Shown here: positions 11,961 to 23,100 of the stretch, in pieces | How the letters are laid out: each line of letters opens with the position of its first letter | Numbering within the stretch: the first letter of the stretch is position 1 | Assembly: GCF_016545825.1 (NCBI RefSeq) | Contig: NC_052612.1 | Coordinates: 42,329,738 to 42,393,737 of the forward strand | Direction of reading: 5' to 3' | Source: Eucalyptus grandis | Taxonomy: Eukaryota; Streptophyta; Magnoliopsida; Myrtales; Myrtaceae | DNA: 64,000 nucleotides | The notes under the pieces: model-generated | Seen by the model: the letters and a program-made list of their open reading frames with translations, nothing else | Database searches by the model: none | Told to the model about the DNA's origin: nothing | Position numbers and translations under genes: made by a program

Positions 11961-12952
11961 AACAAATAATTATGGTGGGCCCGAATGCAATATCAAAATA
12001 ACAGTATCATAGCATTTCACGACATATAATAATTACTCTAATAATTACTCGATTAAGTAAGCATGAGACCTTAGCTATAGCCTAAATTATTATATGCATG
12101 TGTAAAATTGGAAGCATGTAATCTCCCACGAGATTCCGTCCAGCTTCCCTGCCCACGATGTCGCTCTCGGCCGAACCATCTACGCAACTGCAAAAGAGAT
12201 GGAACTTCCACTCTGGTCGGTCGTTGATGCAGAGAGGCCACCGACCCTCCGAAGTGCAATGCCAAGAAACTCTTGGCATACCCTTCATAAAAAAAGAGTA
12301 TCTCATGATCACAAATCGAGAATGCGTGCCGACTATTGAATTACTTGACAGGAACTCTCTCGACCGACGTCGGATTCAGGCCACCTCAGACCGTTCCATT
12401 TAAAGATTTTTTTGATCAATGTTGGCTTGCATCACTCGACAAACTCCTTTATTCAATGTGTGTTTTTACCCTACGACTGTCGTCCTAGGAGCCTATTAGG
12501 TGGCCACACATGTTTCGTACTCTTTCGCCGAGCCAAAGGTCTTTGTTCCCGTGAAGTTCCATGCGACCATTAGTTCGCCCGCGATCCATAAATTTTACCA
12601 AAGGCGACCCTGCTCCTATCGTCGTCGCGCCTACCGCCGCGGCACGGGACAAGTGTCTATTCGCAAGTCAACGGGCCGTGCTTGCTTCGATCACTGAGCC
12701 ACGTCTGCCGCCCCCAAAAGGTTCGAGAAGAAAGACGAGAGGTAAAATACAAGAGGGCCTGACTCGATACGGGCGTGGCTTTCCGCAATAACTTAAACGA
12801 AGTGGGAACATGCCATGCGTCACGAGACTTAAAATAGAGGGACGAGAGGGAGAGAGACGGAATCTTTGCCGAGGGGAACGTTTAGCTGCGGGCTAGGTCA
12901 ACGTGGGCTCGCTCCGGAGCACAAGGGTCATTTCCAGTGCTCACCGATTGAT

Positions 12953-13653
12953 CGAAAAAATTACCAAAAAAATTATAAACATATTATAGTTGTGCTAATT
13001 CAATCATAATTTTTTTACTAATTTGTAATTGTGCTATTTTAGTCCATTCGGCCAAAATTTACCAGCAAATGCTAATATGGCTACCGATGACAATTTTTTT
13101 AATGATATTCTATTTTTTTGAATTATTTTTTGAATTATTTTATATTTTTTTTCCTTTTTCTTTCTCTTTTTTTTTTTCCTTCTCCCTCCTTCTCCTCCCT
13201 TTTCCCTCCTTCATCCTTTGGCTCTAGCGATCGGCTAGAGGGGAGAGCTAGTTGATCATCGGACTGAGGCGGCCGGATGAGCTCGCCTAATCATTGGCGG
13301 GGCTAGTGAGGGCTAGCCTCGTTGGGCGACAGCGAGGCGAGCTCACCTAGTCACCTTAGTATGGCAACTAGCCAACTCTCCTCTTTGGCCAATCGCCGGA
13401 GCCAGAGGGAGGAGGAGGGAGGAGAAAAAGGAAGGAAAGAAAAAAGATAAAAATAATTAATAAATAAATTGAAAAAATAAAGTATTATCAAAAAAATTAT
13501 CACTTTGACTTGTTTGCCAATTTTGGCTGAATGGACTAAACTAGTATAATTGTAAAATGTTTAAGACTCGATTAGTAAAAAAATAAATTTAAAATTGAAT
13601 TTGCACAATTGTAATAGGTTTAAGACTTCTTCTTTTTTTTTTGTAATTTTTTC
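12953..13653. mobile_element. Full-length fold-back MULE-like element (~700 bp)
   Basis: The left end (CGAAAAAATTACC) matches the reverse complement of the right end (GAAAAAATTAC). The match continues inward as long AT-rich arms (for example 'tagtccattcggccaaaatt' on the left, 'gccaattttggctgaatgga' on the right) and into the GC-rich core, where 'ttggctctagcgatcggc' pairs with 'gccaatcgccggagcca'. Each arm is about 280-300 bp. The flanks are 9-bp near-identical direct repeats, CCGATTGAT (12944-12952) and CCTATTGAT (13654-13662). Long inverted repeats with a 9-bp target duplication are typical of Mutator-like elements. No transposase is encoded, so it is non-autonomous. Confidence 0.75.
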
Positions 13654-13763
13654 CCTATTGATCTATGAGACTCTTGATCACGTGGACATGCGTGATGGAT
13701 GGCAGGGATACTAGCAATTCACGAGATATATAGAGTATATAATGGAACTCGAATTAATAATTT

Positions 13764-14620
13764 GATTTAGTTCCGTTTGTTTCGCAAAAAATAAATAGTT
13801 TGAAAAATATTTTCCTAAAAATGAATGGACAGAAATATTTTTATTGAAATTATTTGGCCATAAATAATTAGTGACAATGGAAAAATTTTCCATTGATTAA
13901 TTATTTTAAGTGATACGAGCGATCAATTTTAGGAATATATTTTTTTCAAATCATTGCTTTTTTACAAAACAGATGGAGCATGGAAATTGTTTTTCAGAAA
14001 CATGATAATATTTTTTTTGATCTTTGATTGAAGCATAAAAATGAATTGGAAAATATTTTTCATTTTCATCTTTGACATAGAAAATCTGATTTGATTTTCT
14101 TAAATAGACATGTATTGTTCAGGTACCATTAACTTGCACATAAGCAGCTAGGGAATTGGGTATGGATATTAGAGTTTTGGGTTTGACCTTAATAGACCTG
14201 GACATGGCCTTTGTGGACTCGAGCCTAAGTGTTGGGAATCCAAGCTCGAGCACTTGGATCCTGCGATTGACCTTTGTGGACTTAGCCTCAAGGGCGCCGA
14301 GGCACCAAGGCTTTGAGCCTTGTCTCGATGGACCCGAGTGTGAGTGCCACTGCTGGGGGCCTTTGAACAGACACCTAGGTCCCAGTTTAGGCCTTGATGG
14401 ACTCAAGCTCAAGTGCTGGAGACCTGGTCTTGGATGGCGAGGACTTGGAACCAATGCTAGGACTTTCGTGTCAAAACAATAATACTTTGTCATATTTTGG
14501 AAAATTGATTTTCAATTTCTTAAAAAGGATATTATTTACCTGTTTTAAGCACAGATTTTTCGTTAACTCATTTTCCTACTGAAAAATAAGGAATATATTT
14601 TCTGCGAAATAAACAAAATC
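13764..14620. mobile_element. Inverted-repeat element of family 2 with GC-rich repeat core
   Basis: The left end (GATTTAGTTCCGTTTGTTTC, then gcaaaaaataaa) is an inverted match to the right end (tctgcgaaataaacaaaatc). The arms are AT-rich. The core at about 14160-14470 is a set of degenerate short repeats built from 'ggacctg', 'ctcgagc', 'ttgatggact' and 'cttggatcct'-like words. The core is open in several frames on both strands, but this comes from its composition and I see no protein. It is related to 39790-40080 and 45560-46315. Confidence 0.6.
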
Positions 14621-15639
14621 TATAATCAACCATTCGAGACAGAGATGGTATCAAATAATTAGGCTATCGTGTTTTTAGATATGGTTGATAAGCAACAGCT
14701 GTGCAACATATTTGATCATGGGTTTGGTATTATAGAGTGTTCTAGTTTTTCTTTTATCTTTTTTTTTTTTGGCATGCATACGACGTGTGAGTATTTTTCT
14801 GAGATTACATAAAAGCAATTTGAAAAGCAATCTCAAGCTTTTGCCCGAAAAACAAAAGGGATCTCAAATTATTAATTAATCAAAAACATCTAGAGATTTG
14901 AACTCTTTCCCGACAATATTTATAGAACAAAAATGTCCAAAGAGTTTGTGTGGGATTTCACGAAACATGTTGCACCTCAAATTGAGATACAAACGAGATT
15001 AGATTAATCTTACGAGTATATCTATCGCAGTAATGACAACCTGCAATGTAACAAAATCGTAATAACTATTAAAAGATGTTTAATTAAAGTAATAGATTAA
15101 CTTATCGCCACCGTTTTGATATCATGAATAATGAACGTAATAATTGAGTAGTAGTATTAGAGCCCAAAATACCCCTAAAATCATAAGTAGAGGGAACACG
15201 ATAATCATTAGTTTTGATAGTCAATCATAATTATTCGCGAGTTTAATATCCCATACATATTATTAAATATATCTCTTATCATATGAAACATTTATTTTTA
15301 TTGTAATACTTTATTTATGATTCTAATTAAAAGCTAAGCGCATACCATGAGATCTCACATTAGAGTGATTATAAGTCGAATATCCAACCTCAATCCAACA
15401 TTTGATACTTGTCAGTAACATATATTTGTATACGATGACTATTTAGAATTTAATCATGCGTACATGATTATATTAACATAAATTGATTTATCATACAGTT
15501 AATAGTAAATGTTCAATACTTTGAGCATTGATTTGTGTAATTACTAATTGAGGCTATATTGAGAACGATGTAATATTTAACTAAGGAGATTTAAATAAAT
15601 GGATAGCCGTAGCTAATAGTAAGAAGAATGGATATGTTC

Positions 15640-16480
15640 ACTAAAAGTCATAAGATTTGACATGAAAGTGTAATTGAGTCATAAAACTTATAAAAGTAAA
15701 ATTAAATTGTAAAATTTGTTAAATTAATACAATTGAGTCGTTCTATTAACTTATTCCATTTAGACTAATGGAAGATGTTTACATGGTTTTTTTTTAATAA
15801 ATATTTTTCTCCCAACATGTGGCTTAAATTCTTATTTATTTAACCAAAATATAATTAAATAAAATAAAAAACATTCAAAAAATACAAAAAATAAAGAAAA
15901 ACCAAAAGGAAAGGGCGACAGGCCCTTGCCGTTGCCACCCTTGTCACTAGAAAGGGTTGGCGGGGCTCACCCTCACTAATTGGAGGTAAGGGCCCACCCA
16001 AATGTGGGTGAGGGTCGTCCGCCTAAAGGGACCCTCACCGAGGACCACCATAGCTAGGCAAATCTGGATGGAGGGTTACGACTCTCGCCTAGATTTGGGT
16101 GAGGTCACTGGCCTTGGCCAAGGCCTCGGTGACCCTCATTGGCCTTGGTTGAGCCTCGCCAACCCTTTCTAGTGACGGGGTGAGCGGTGAAGAGGCCTCC
16201 GCCCTTGCCTTTTGCTCCTTTTTTCAAATGAATACCTTTTATTTTATTTAATTAATTTTATGGTTAAACGATTAGAATTCAATCCAAATGATGTTGTTTT
16301 ACCCTACAATTCTATGTCTTAGCCATGCTATCAACACGTAGGAGAGAGAAAATATTATAAAAAGCCACGTCATGTCATTGATGCGTAGGAGAGAGAGAAT
16401 ATCATAAAAAACCACGTTGGTATAACAGATAGAATTAATGGAAAGATTGAATTAAATAAAGTTTTGCAATTTGGTTGTAC
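15640..16480. mobile_element. Inverted-repeat element with a strong internal hairpin
   Basis: AT-rich arms ('aaaagtcataagatttgacatg' on the left; reverse complement of 'gcaatttggttgtacttttt' on the right) surround a GC-rich core at about 15915-16205. In the core, GTCACTAGAAAGGGTTGGCG (about 15944-15963) pairs with CGCCAACCCTTTCTAGTGAC (about 16157-16176), so the core can fold on itself. The short repeat 'cgtaggagagaga' occurs twice near 16335-16400. There is no coding capacity. The outer limits are approximate. Confidence 0.55.
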
Positions 16481-16800
16481 TTTTTGCAAATTTTGTTATC
16501 ATAATGTGTATAGCTTTTTTAAGAAGAGAAAAAAAACACCCAAGCGTGTGGCCCAGCGCCGCTTGTCTTTTGACCAGAACTCGACGTCAAGCGCAATCAA
16601 CGTGATCGAATCCCCATGGAGTCGCGCGCCAGCACCACACACACCAAATCGTGGCCAAGGTTCCGAGTCAGAGATCCTCTCCCCCGGGCAAATCAACAGC
16701 ACAGGAGGCGTGAAAAAGAGAGCATATACGAACAACAGAAAATAACAAAAAGTTAAAAAGGAGAAAAAAACACACGAGGAGGGAGAAGACGACGACGAAG

Positions 16801-17100
16801 TGAAGTAGCGAGAGAGAGAGAGAGAGACGGCCAGCCAGTACTAGTAGTCAAGTCCTCTTCGCAGGTAAGGAACGCAGAAGGAGGAGAAGGTGGTGAGGGT
16901 CGGGTGGCCACAGTCCTTCCTCTCTCTCTCTCTCTCTCGTCCATATTTTATCTTCGCTCGCATCCACATTTTTCCCTCCCTAAATTCTCCTCCTCTTCCT
17001 CCCCATCCGAACGCATCCCCGCCCTCCCCCTCCCCCTCCCTCTCCCTCTCCCTCTCCCTCTCCCTCGCTCGCTCGCTCGCTCGATCGTCGGGCGGCGGCC
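16801..17100 (+). promoter_or_regulatory. Pyrimidine/purine-rich leader of GLU1
   Basis: Just before the GLU1 start there are a GA run (about 16809-16826), a CT run (about 16920-16938), a CCCTCT-type hexamer run (about 17024-17065) and a CGCT run (about 17066-17082). Such tracts are common in plant 5' leaders. A donor-like CAG|GTAAGG occurs at about 16864, but no matching acceptor before the ATG is evident, so a leader intron is not claimed. Confidence 0.5.
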
Positions 17101-20100
17101 ATGGCTCTGCAGTCGGCCTCCCCCGGCGCACAGCTCCTCCACTCCGCCGCCAAGCCCAGCTCGGTCCTCCTCCCCAACCGAGGAGGCGGAGGAGGAGGAG
17201 GAGGAGGAGGACTCGGATGGAGCGGCGGTAGCATCTTCTCCGTCGATTTCGTCGGCCTCTACTGTAAATCCAAGCCGGCCAGGCGGCGCCTCGGCGTCTC
17301 CGGCTCCCCCTCCAGGAGCCTCTCCCGGCTCCTCCCCGCGTCGCCGTCGTCGGTGAAGGCCGTGCTCGATCTCGAGCGCACCGGTCGGGCTTCCCGCGAA
17401 TCGCCTCGTCAGGCCGGGGACAAGCCGCAGGTGACGTCTTCTCTTCGGCTTCGCGCGAGCGTCTTGTTTGGCGTGTGACGGTTTCGAGTGTCCCTATCGT
17501 GCTTTTGTCGTGGAAAGTGGCGTTGGGAGGGGTGCGAGTGATCGCGAGCGATCGCGAGCTTGTGAAGGTGGTAAGGTAAAGTGCGTCGCTCTGGAAACGG
17601 AAGTGTGAACGGATGCGCTAGGAGTGCTCGTTTCCAGTGTTCCTATTTTATCGGAGATGGACGCTCAGTAAGCTTAGGAGCTGAAGCAATTTCAGAACAG
17701 TTTGTCGTGGAGGTTTGGAAGAGGATGTGGTCTTACTGCGGCCTTCATTTCTTTTCTCTCTCATTTTTTTTTTTTTGGGCACTGAACAGTTTGGGTTAGT
17801 GGCAGCAGTTGGACCTTGAAAATCTTGTTCGGAATCGTGGATTGTGGAGTGATTTCAATACGTCAATGGTGACCTGCTCTGGAGACCTACTTCATATGCT
17901 TATGAGCCTTCTCTGAGTTGCTGCTTAAATTACTGTGTTCAGTTGATGTAGAGAAAAACCAGTGTTAGTCATGGGTTACGAACCGGTGCACTGTCCCCTG
18001 GTCCCTTTAGATGAAAAAATGGGATGAAAAAGCTGAAATCGTCCTGGCATGCCTTGATCTGCGTTCCCTTCTTTTTCTTGAAACAGTTAGGGAGGAAACT
18101 ATTTAGGATATATGATTGTGATGTTGCTGCTGGTTTCATATGTTCTTCTAGAAAGTACTCCACGAGACTAATCATCTGTGGCTTAGCGATCAATTTGATG
18201 ACATGTCACCAAATCACCCTTTTTTGTTAGATGTTGTAAACTGAAGAGAGTAGATTCATGTATGCTACTGAAGTGGAGCATTTTTGCATCCCATGGGTAA
18301 AAAAATATTTCTCTAATGGTCTAAGGATCATCAGGAATGATTATGAATAAGTTCAAGATCTCAGGGGCTAACGTTCTTGTGAGATTGCTTGGGATTGCTG
18401 GTTGAAACTTGTACCCATGCCGGAATATTCAGAAGACCTTATTAAAATTTTAGATGCCGGAGACGGACTGGCTTGCTGCTCCCCCCCAATATAACGTCAT
18501 TCAGAGGACCATCCCAAGGGATATTGATGCTTAGTTTCTTGGTTTCTTATACTTTTTGGCAGATTCATGAGTGTTGATTCATGTCCCTTTGAATATTCTG
18601 TTAAATTAGATACTTCAGGAGTGGTTCAGAATGAAGCATCAATACCTATCTGGGAATTCTTCAGTGAACGTTCAATTTTGTCAAGTCTCCTGTCTTTTAA
18701 AAAGCATAGATTTTAATAGCTTGGATGACTTTTCCTTTGAGCAGGTTGCACAATTGGAGGATATAATAGCAGAAAGAGGAGCTTGCGGAGTTGGGTTTAT
18801 TGCCAATCTCGAGAATAAAGCATCATGTCAGATTGTTAAGGATGCTCTTACTGCTCTTGGTTGTATGGAACATCGTGGGGGATGTGGAGCTGATAATGAC
18901 TCCGGTGACGGCTCTGGAGTGATGACATCGATTCCATGGAGTCTATTTGATGATTGGGCCAGCAAGCAAGGGATTGCGTCCTTTGATAAGTCGCACACTG
19001 GTGTGGGGATGTTTTTCTTCCCCAGAGATTCTGACCTTATCAATGAAGCCAAGAAAGGTGTGTCCCTGCTGATATTTACATCATTCTAAGTTGGGAAGAT
19101 ATTATGCGTATTTTGAGCATGGAAGGGTGCATGTACCTGTGAATGATCATCATTGATGCTGAAAATTTCTAGATGAAGGCACCTTTTTTTCTTTTTTTCT
19201 TTTTTTCCTCCAAGTGTGGACATGGCTACTTTCTGTTGAACTTAGTATTTTTGCTTCCAAGTGTGAGCATCGATTGCACAAGTCTAGGTAATTACCATGC
19301 AAGTTAGTATTTAACATGGTGGATTTGCCTTTTCCCATCACAGTTATTGTAAATATCTTCAGACAAGAAGGTCTTGAGGTGCTTGGATGGAGGCCTGTCC
19401 CTGTAGACTCATCCATAGTTGGTTTCTATGCAAAAGAAACTATGCCTGACATACAGCAGGTATTTGTAAGAGTTGTGAAAGAAGACAGTGTTGACGACAT
19501 TGAACGAGAACTATACATTTGCCGAAAATTGATTGAAAAGGTGGCGAGTACTGAAAAATGGGGAAATGAGCTCTATGTCTGTTCTCTCTCGAATCAAACG
19601 CTAGTTTACAAGGGAATGCTGCGGTCGCAAGTTCTTGGTAAATTTTACTTAGACCTGCAGAATGATCTGTATGCATCATCTTTCGCTATATACCACAGAA
19701 GGTATAGTACAAACACTAGCCCCAGGTGGCCTCTTGCTCAGCCAATGAGGTTTCTTGGTCATAATGGAGAGATCAACACCATACAGGTTTTCTACTGCTT
19801 CCATTTTGTACCATGCTGTTTTCATGTTGTGGATTTCATAAATGTCTCTGAGCTTAGTCGAAATGTGCGTGTGTGCAGGGCAACTTGAATTGGATGCAAT
19901 CTCGTGAAGCCTCATTAAAGTCCCCTGTTTGGCGTGGTCGTGAGAATGAAATTCGTCCTTTTGGTAATCCCAAAGCATCAGACTCCGCAAACCTTGATAG
20001 TGCAGCAGAAGTATGTGTCATCCTTCTCATGTTTCATCATAGTTTACTTTTGTTACAACACCTTTACTATCCTCATGCTCATTCAATTTCATGAGCTGAT

Positions 20101-20162
20101 TATATTATCTTTCGCCATTTTAGCTATGAAACTTGTTGGATAAGTACAAAAGAAATTGAAAA

Positions 20163-20194
<32 letters not shown>

Positions 20195-23100
20195 ATATAA
20201 AGGAGTGTGTAACGTAGGTCAATCAGTTGTTTTTCGTAAAAGCTTCTTTGGATGCTACTGAGTGCGTGACTTTTCTGTCAATGTTTAGAATGATACTAGT
20301 CTTTGTTTGGTCACCTAATGTGGCAAAAATAACTACGTGTTCCTCTCTTTATTGCTGCATAATGATGCGGTTGTGTTTAATTCGATAGTGAAACCTAGAC
20401 ACCGACTCTCCTACAAAGATAACGGCAATGTATCAAAAAGCTTAACCAGTTGGACACGCAAACTGAAAATGTATATCTACTGCAACTTGTTGCCTATATG
20501 ATGTGGTTATTGAGGCATTTTGACATCAAGTGAGCTGGTCTCCGTCTTCTTGAGATATATTTGAGATGTAATTTATTATTGTAAATTTTTTGAGCTTTGT
20601 GCATCTGTAGTTGGTTAATTTAGAATCCTTCTATTCCTTTTCAAATTTTGAGCTTAAGATTATTTATTTAGGTCATAAATAATTGAAATTAGAATATGCA
20701 AACCTATTGGCCCATACTAAAATATGGCCAATATTTAAAATTGTTGTTCTGTGTCTGTAGTGGTTTTGGTATCTTAACCTCCTTACTCCTGTCTCTCTTC
20801 CGTGATTGCGAGATTTGTATGCTGGACTGGTGTTGACCACCTTTGCAGAATTACAAAGCTTAATGGTGAACATGATAGGAGAGTGTTACAATGATTTCTA
20901 ATGACCAATAAAGCAGCACCCTAAATAATGCATTCTCTGTCTGTAAAAGTTCCCCATGTTTTCTGTGCATCTTTATTCCTTTCATACTTTTGCTTATTTT
21001 ATCTATGATTGAAACCAATGGGTTATCAATATGCCGTTTCAGTCTGTTAGTTTCCTTCATGAATCCTCATTTTCTCTTTGTTGGTTCAGTTGTTGATAAG
21101 AAGTGGCCGAGCTCCTGAGGAGTCTCTAATGATTCTTGTTCCAGAAGCATACAACCATCATCCTACTTTATCGATCAAATACCCTGAGGTACTTCACTTG
21201 CAGTTCTTTTCACACCTACTGCTTATTTGAATGTGCTGTTGGTCTATTTAAATTTCTACCAAGGTCGCTGTTGAATCTTCTCTTAGTTTTATGCAAAGGA
21301 AAGTCTCACTAGCTTGTTTCTCCATTCTTGAAGATTGATCATCTACAATGTGCCAATGCTAGAGTACATTCCAAAACAAAATCTATCTATCATAGCCAAA
21401 TTGATTCTTCCACAACCGGAAACGGCATTGTAATCAACTATATGTCCTACTTTTTCACTCTTTTTGAATTAGAGACTAATAGGTAATCAAGCGAGGTCAG
21501 CAATGAGGAATTTAGTGATCGGAGGCAGGGACGACTAAATCATATTAATGTATTCTTACAAGAACATGCTGAGGGACTTTTCTTGACAATTGTTCAGGCA
21601 GTTGCTTGCTGGCACTTTGGTCACCAAATCCTACAAAAGGAGCTTTTACTGATAAGATGACCATTGAATGCATAAGGAAAATCTGACATGCTTCTGACCT
21701 AAATCTTTGTCTCTGTGACCTGCAAATGGATCACATAAATCAGAGTTCTTGTTGAGAGCTCTGTGATTTTCCTTTGACTTGAAGCACCTATGGGTTGACA
21801 GGCTTTACTGCTCACTTTGAACAGATATCTTATAAATCGGACCTGTTTCTTGTCTTGTAATGAGCTTTGCTTAACTTTGGTCTTTGTCTCAAGGTGGTTG
21901 ACTTTTATGAGTACTACAAGGGTCAGATGGAGACTTGGGATGGACCAGCATTGCTTTTATTCAGGTCATCCTCAAACACTATTATTGATCATTATTTGTG
22001 CTCTTATTGAATTATTGTTAGGAGGAGCCTTGACTTGAAATTAAATATGGAGTAAGCTCATATTTCTTCTAAGAACTAATTGAACTGGTATTTATCATTT
22101 GAGATTAAGAATCTACACAATAGTGGTTTGTGGCAATCTTTTCTCGGGCACATATCTAGTCACTCAAATTTGGATGGGCTATGTGAGAAACACAGTGCAT
22201 TATATGCTGACTGGCACACTACATATACTGTATATGATTCAAGTGCTCTACTTTGCTAACCACCCGAGATCAACAGAGGAATCTGCAATAATTATTGGAA
22301 CCTGTTGGGATATCTATTCCTTCTATGGCAGTCATTATGTTACTTAGAGGACATCTTAGACATTCTGAAGACACTTAAGCTCTTTTGTCATGCAAATGAT
22401 ATAGATGACATTATTTTGATTACTATGAAACCTGCTTTGCCGCCTTCTTGTTCTCCTTTATCTAGTCATCTATGCTAATTCTTCCAGTTCTTACTGATTA
22501 ATTTGTGTGGTTAGTGATGGTAAAACTGTTGGGGCCTGTCTTGATCGGAATGGACTTCGCCCGGCTAGGTACTGGCGCACAAAAGACAATGTTGTCTATG
22601 TTGCATCTGAGGTATGATTCAATCATCTGTCACTTTGCCCAAAATGTTCTATCGCGTTCAGGCGCTATTTGAGACTGTTTGCCTAGATGGGGATCATGTG
22701 TCATTTGAGGTTTTCAAATTTCGAAAAAATTGGCTCATCTTATTCTTCTATATATGTCCTTATTTTTTGTTTTTTATTTTTTCAATATTCTGTGAGCATC
22801 AGTTTCATGGATTTGGATAATCATCATGACCAGGGATAGATGGTCAAAGTGTAATTCAGGCTTGCGAGTGTAAACAATCACGACAGAGTTCACTTTACCA
22901 ACTGGATTGAGATAATGACTTAATTTACTTAATTAGTACCTGTATTTGCCTAATCATCCACTGATATAAGATGGTGGAAGGTTATGACTGACATAGAACA
23001 GTAGTCACGCTGCAATAATGTAGTGAATCTGCCTGTGCTCTGTTTTCTGTATATTCAGGTTGGTGTTTTGCCAATGGATGAGTCAAAAGTTACAATGAAG

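Larger units (their letters stand above)
8055..16800. other. 8.7-kb gene desert with repeats
   Basis: No gene could be supported. Recognisable contents, listed separately, are an AAG microsatellite (about 10428-10447), a direct duplication (11046-11257 and 11400-11640), a fragment of repeat family 2 (about 11740-11960), and inverted-repeat elements at 12953-13653, 13764-14620 and about 15640-16480. About 8580-9370, 9690-10060 and 12060-12900 are higher in GC and have no recognised homology. They may be decayed transposon or gene fragments. About 14640-15640 is AT-rich with nothing recognisable. Confidence 0.5.

Noticed and set aside
12118..12330. Open plus-strand frame with protein-like text (LGRTIYATAKEMELPLWSV)
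   Set aside because: There is no start codon, no splice context and no family I can name. It could be a decayed gene fragment, but I cannot support it.
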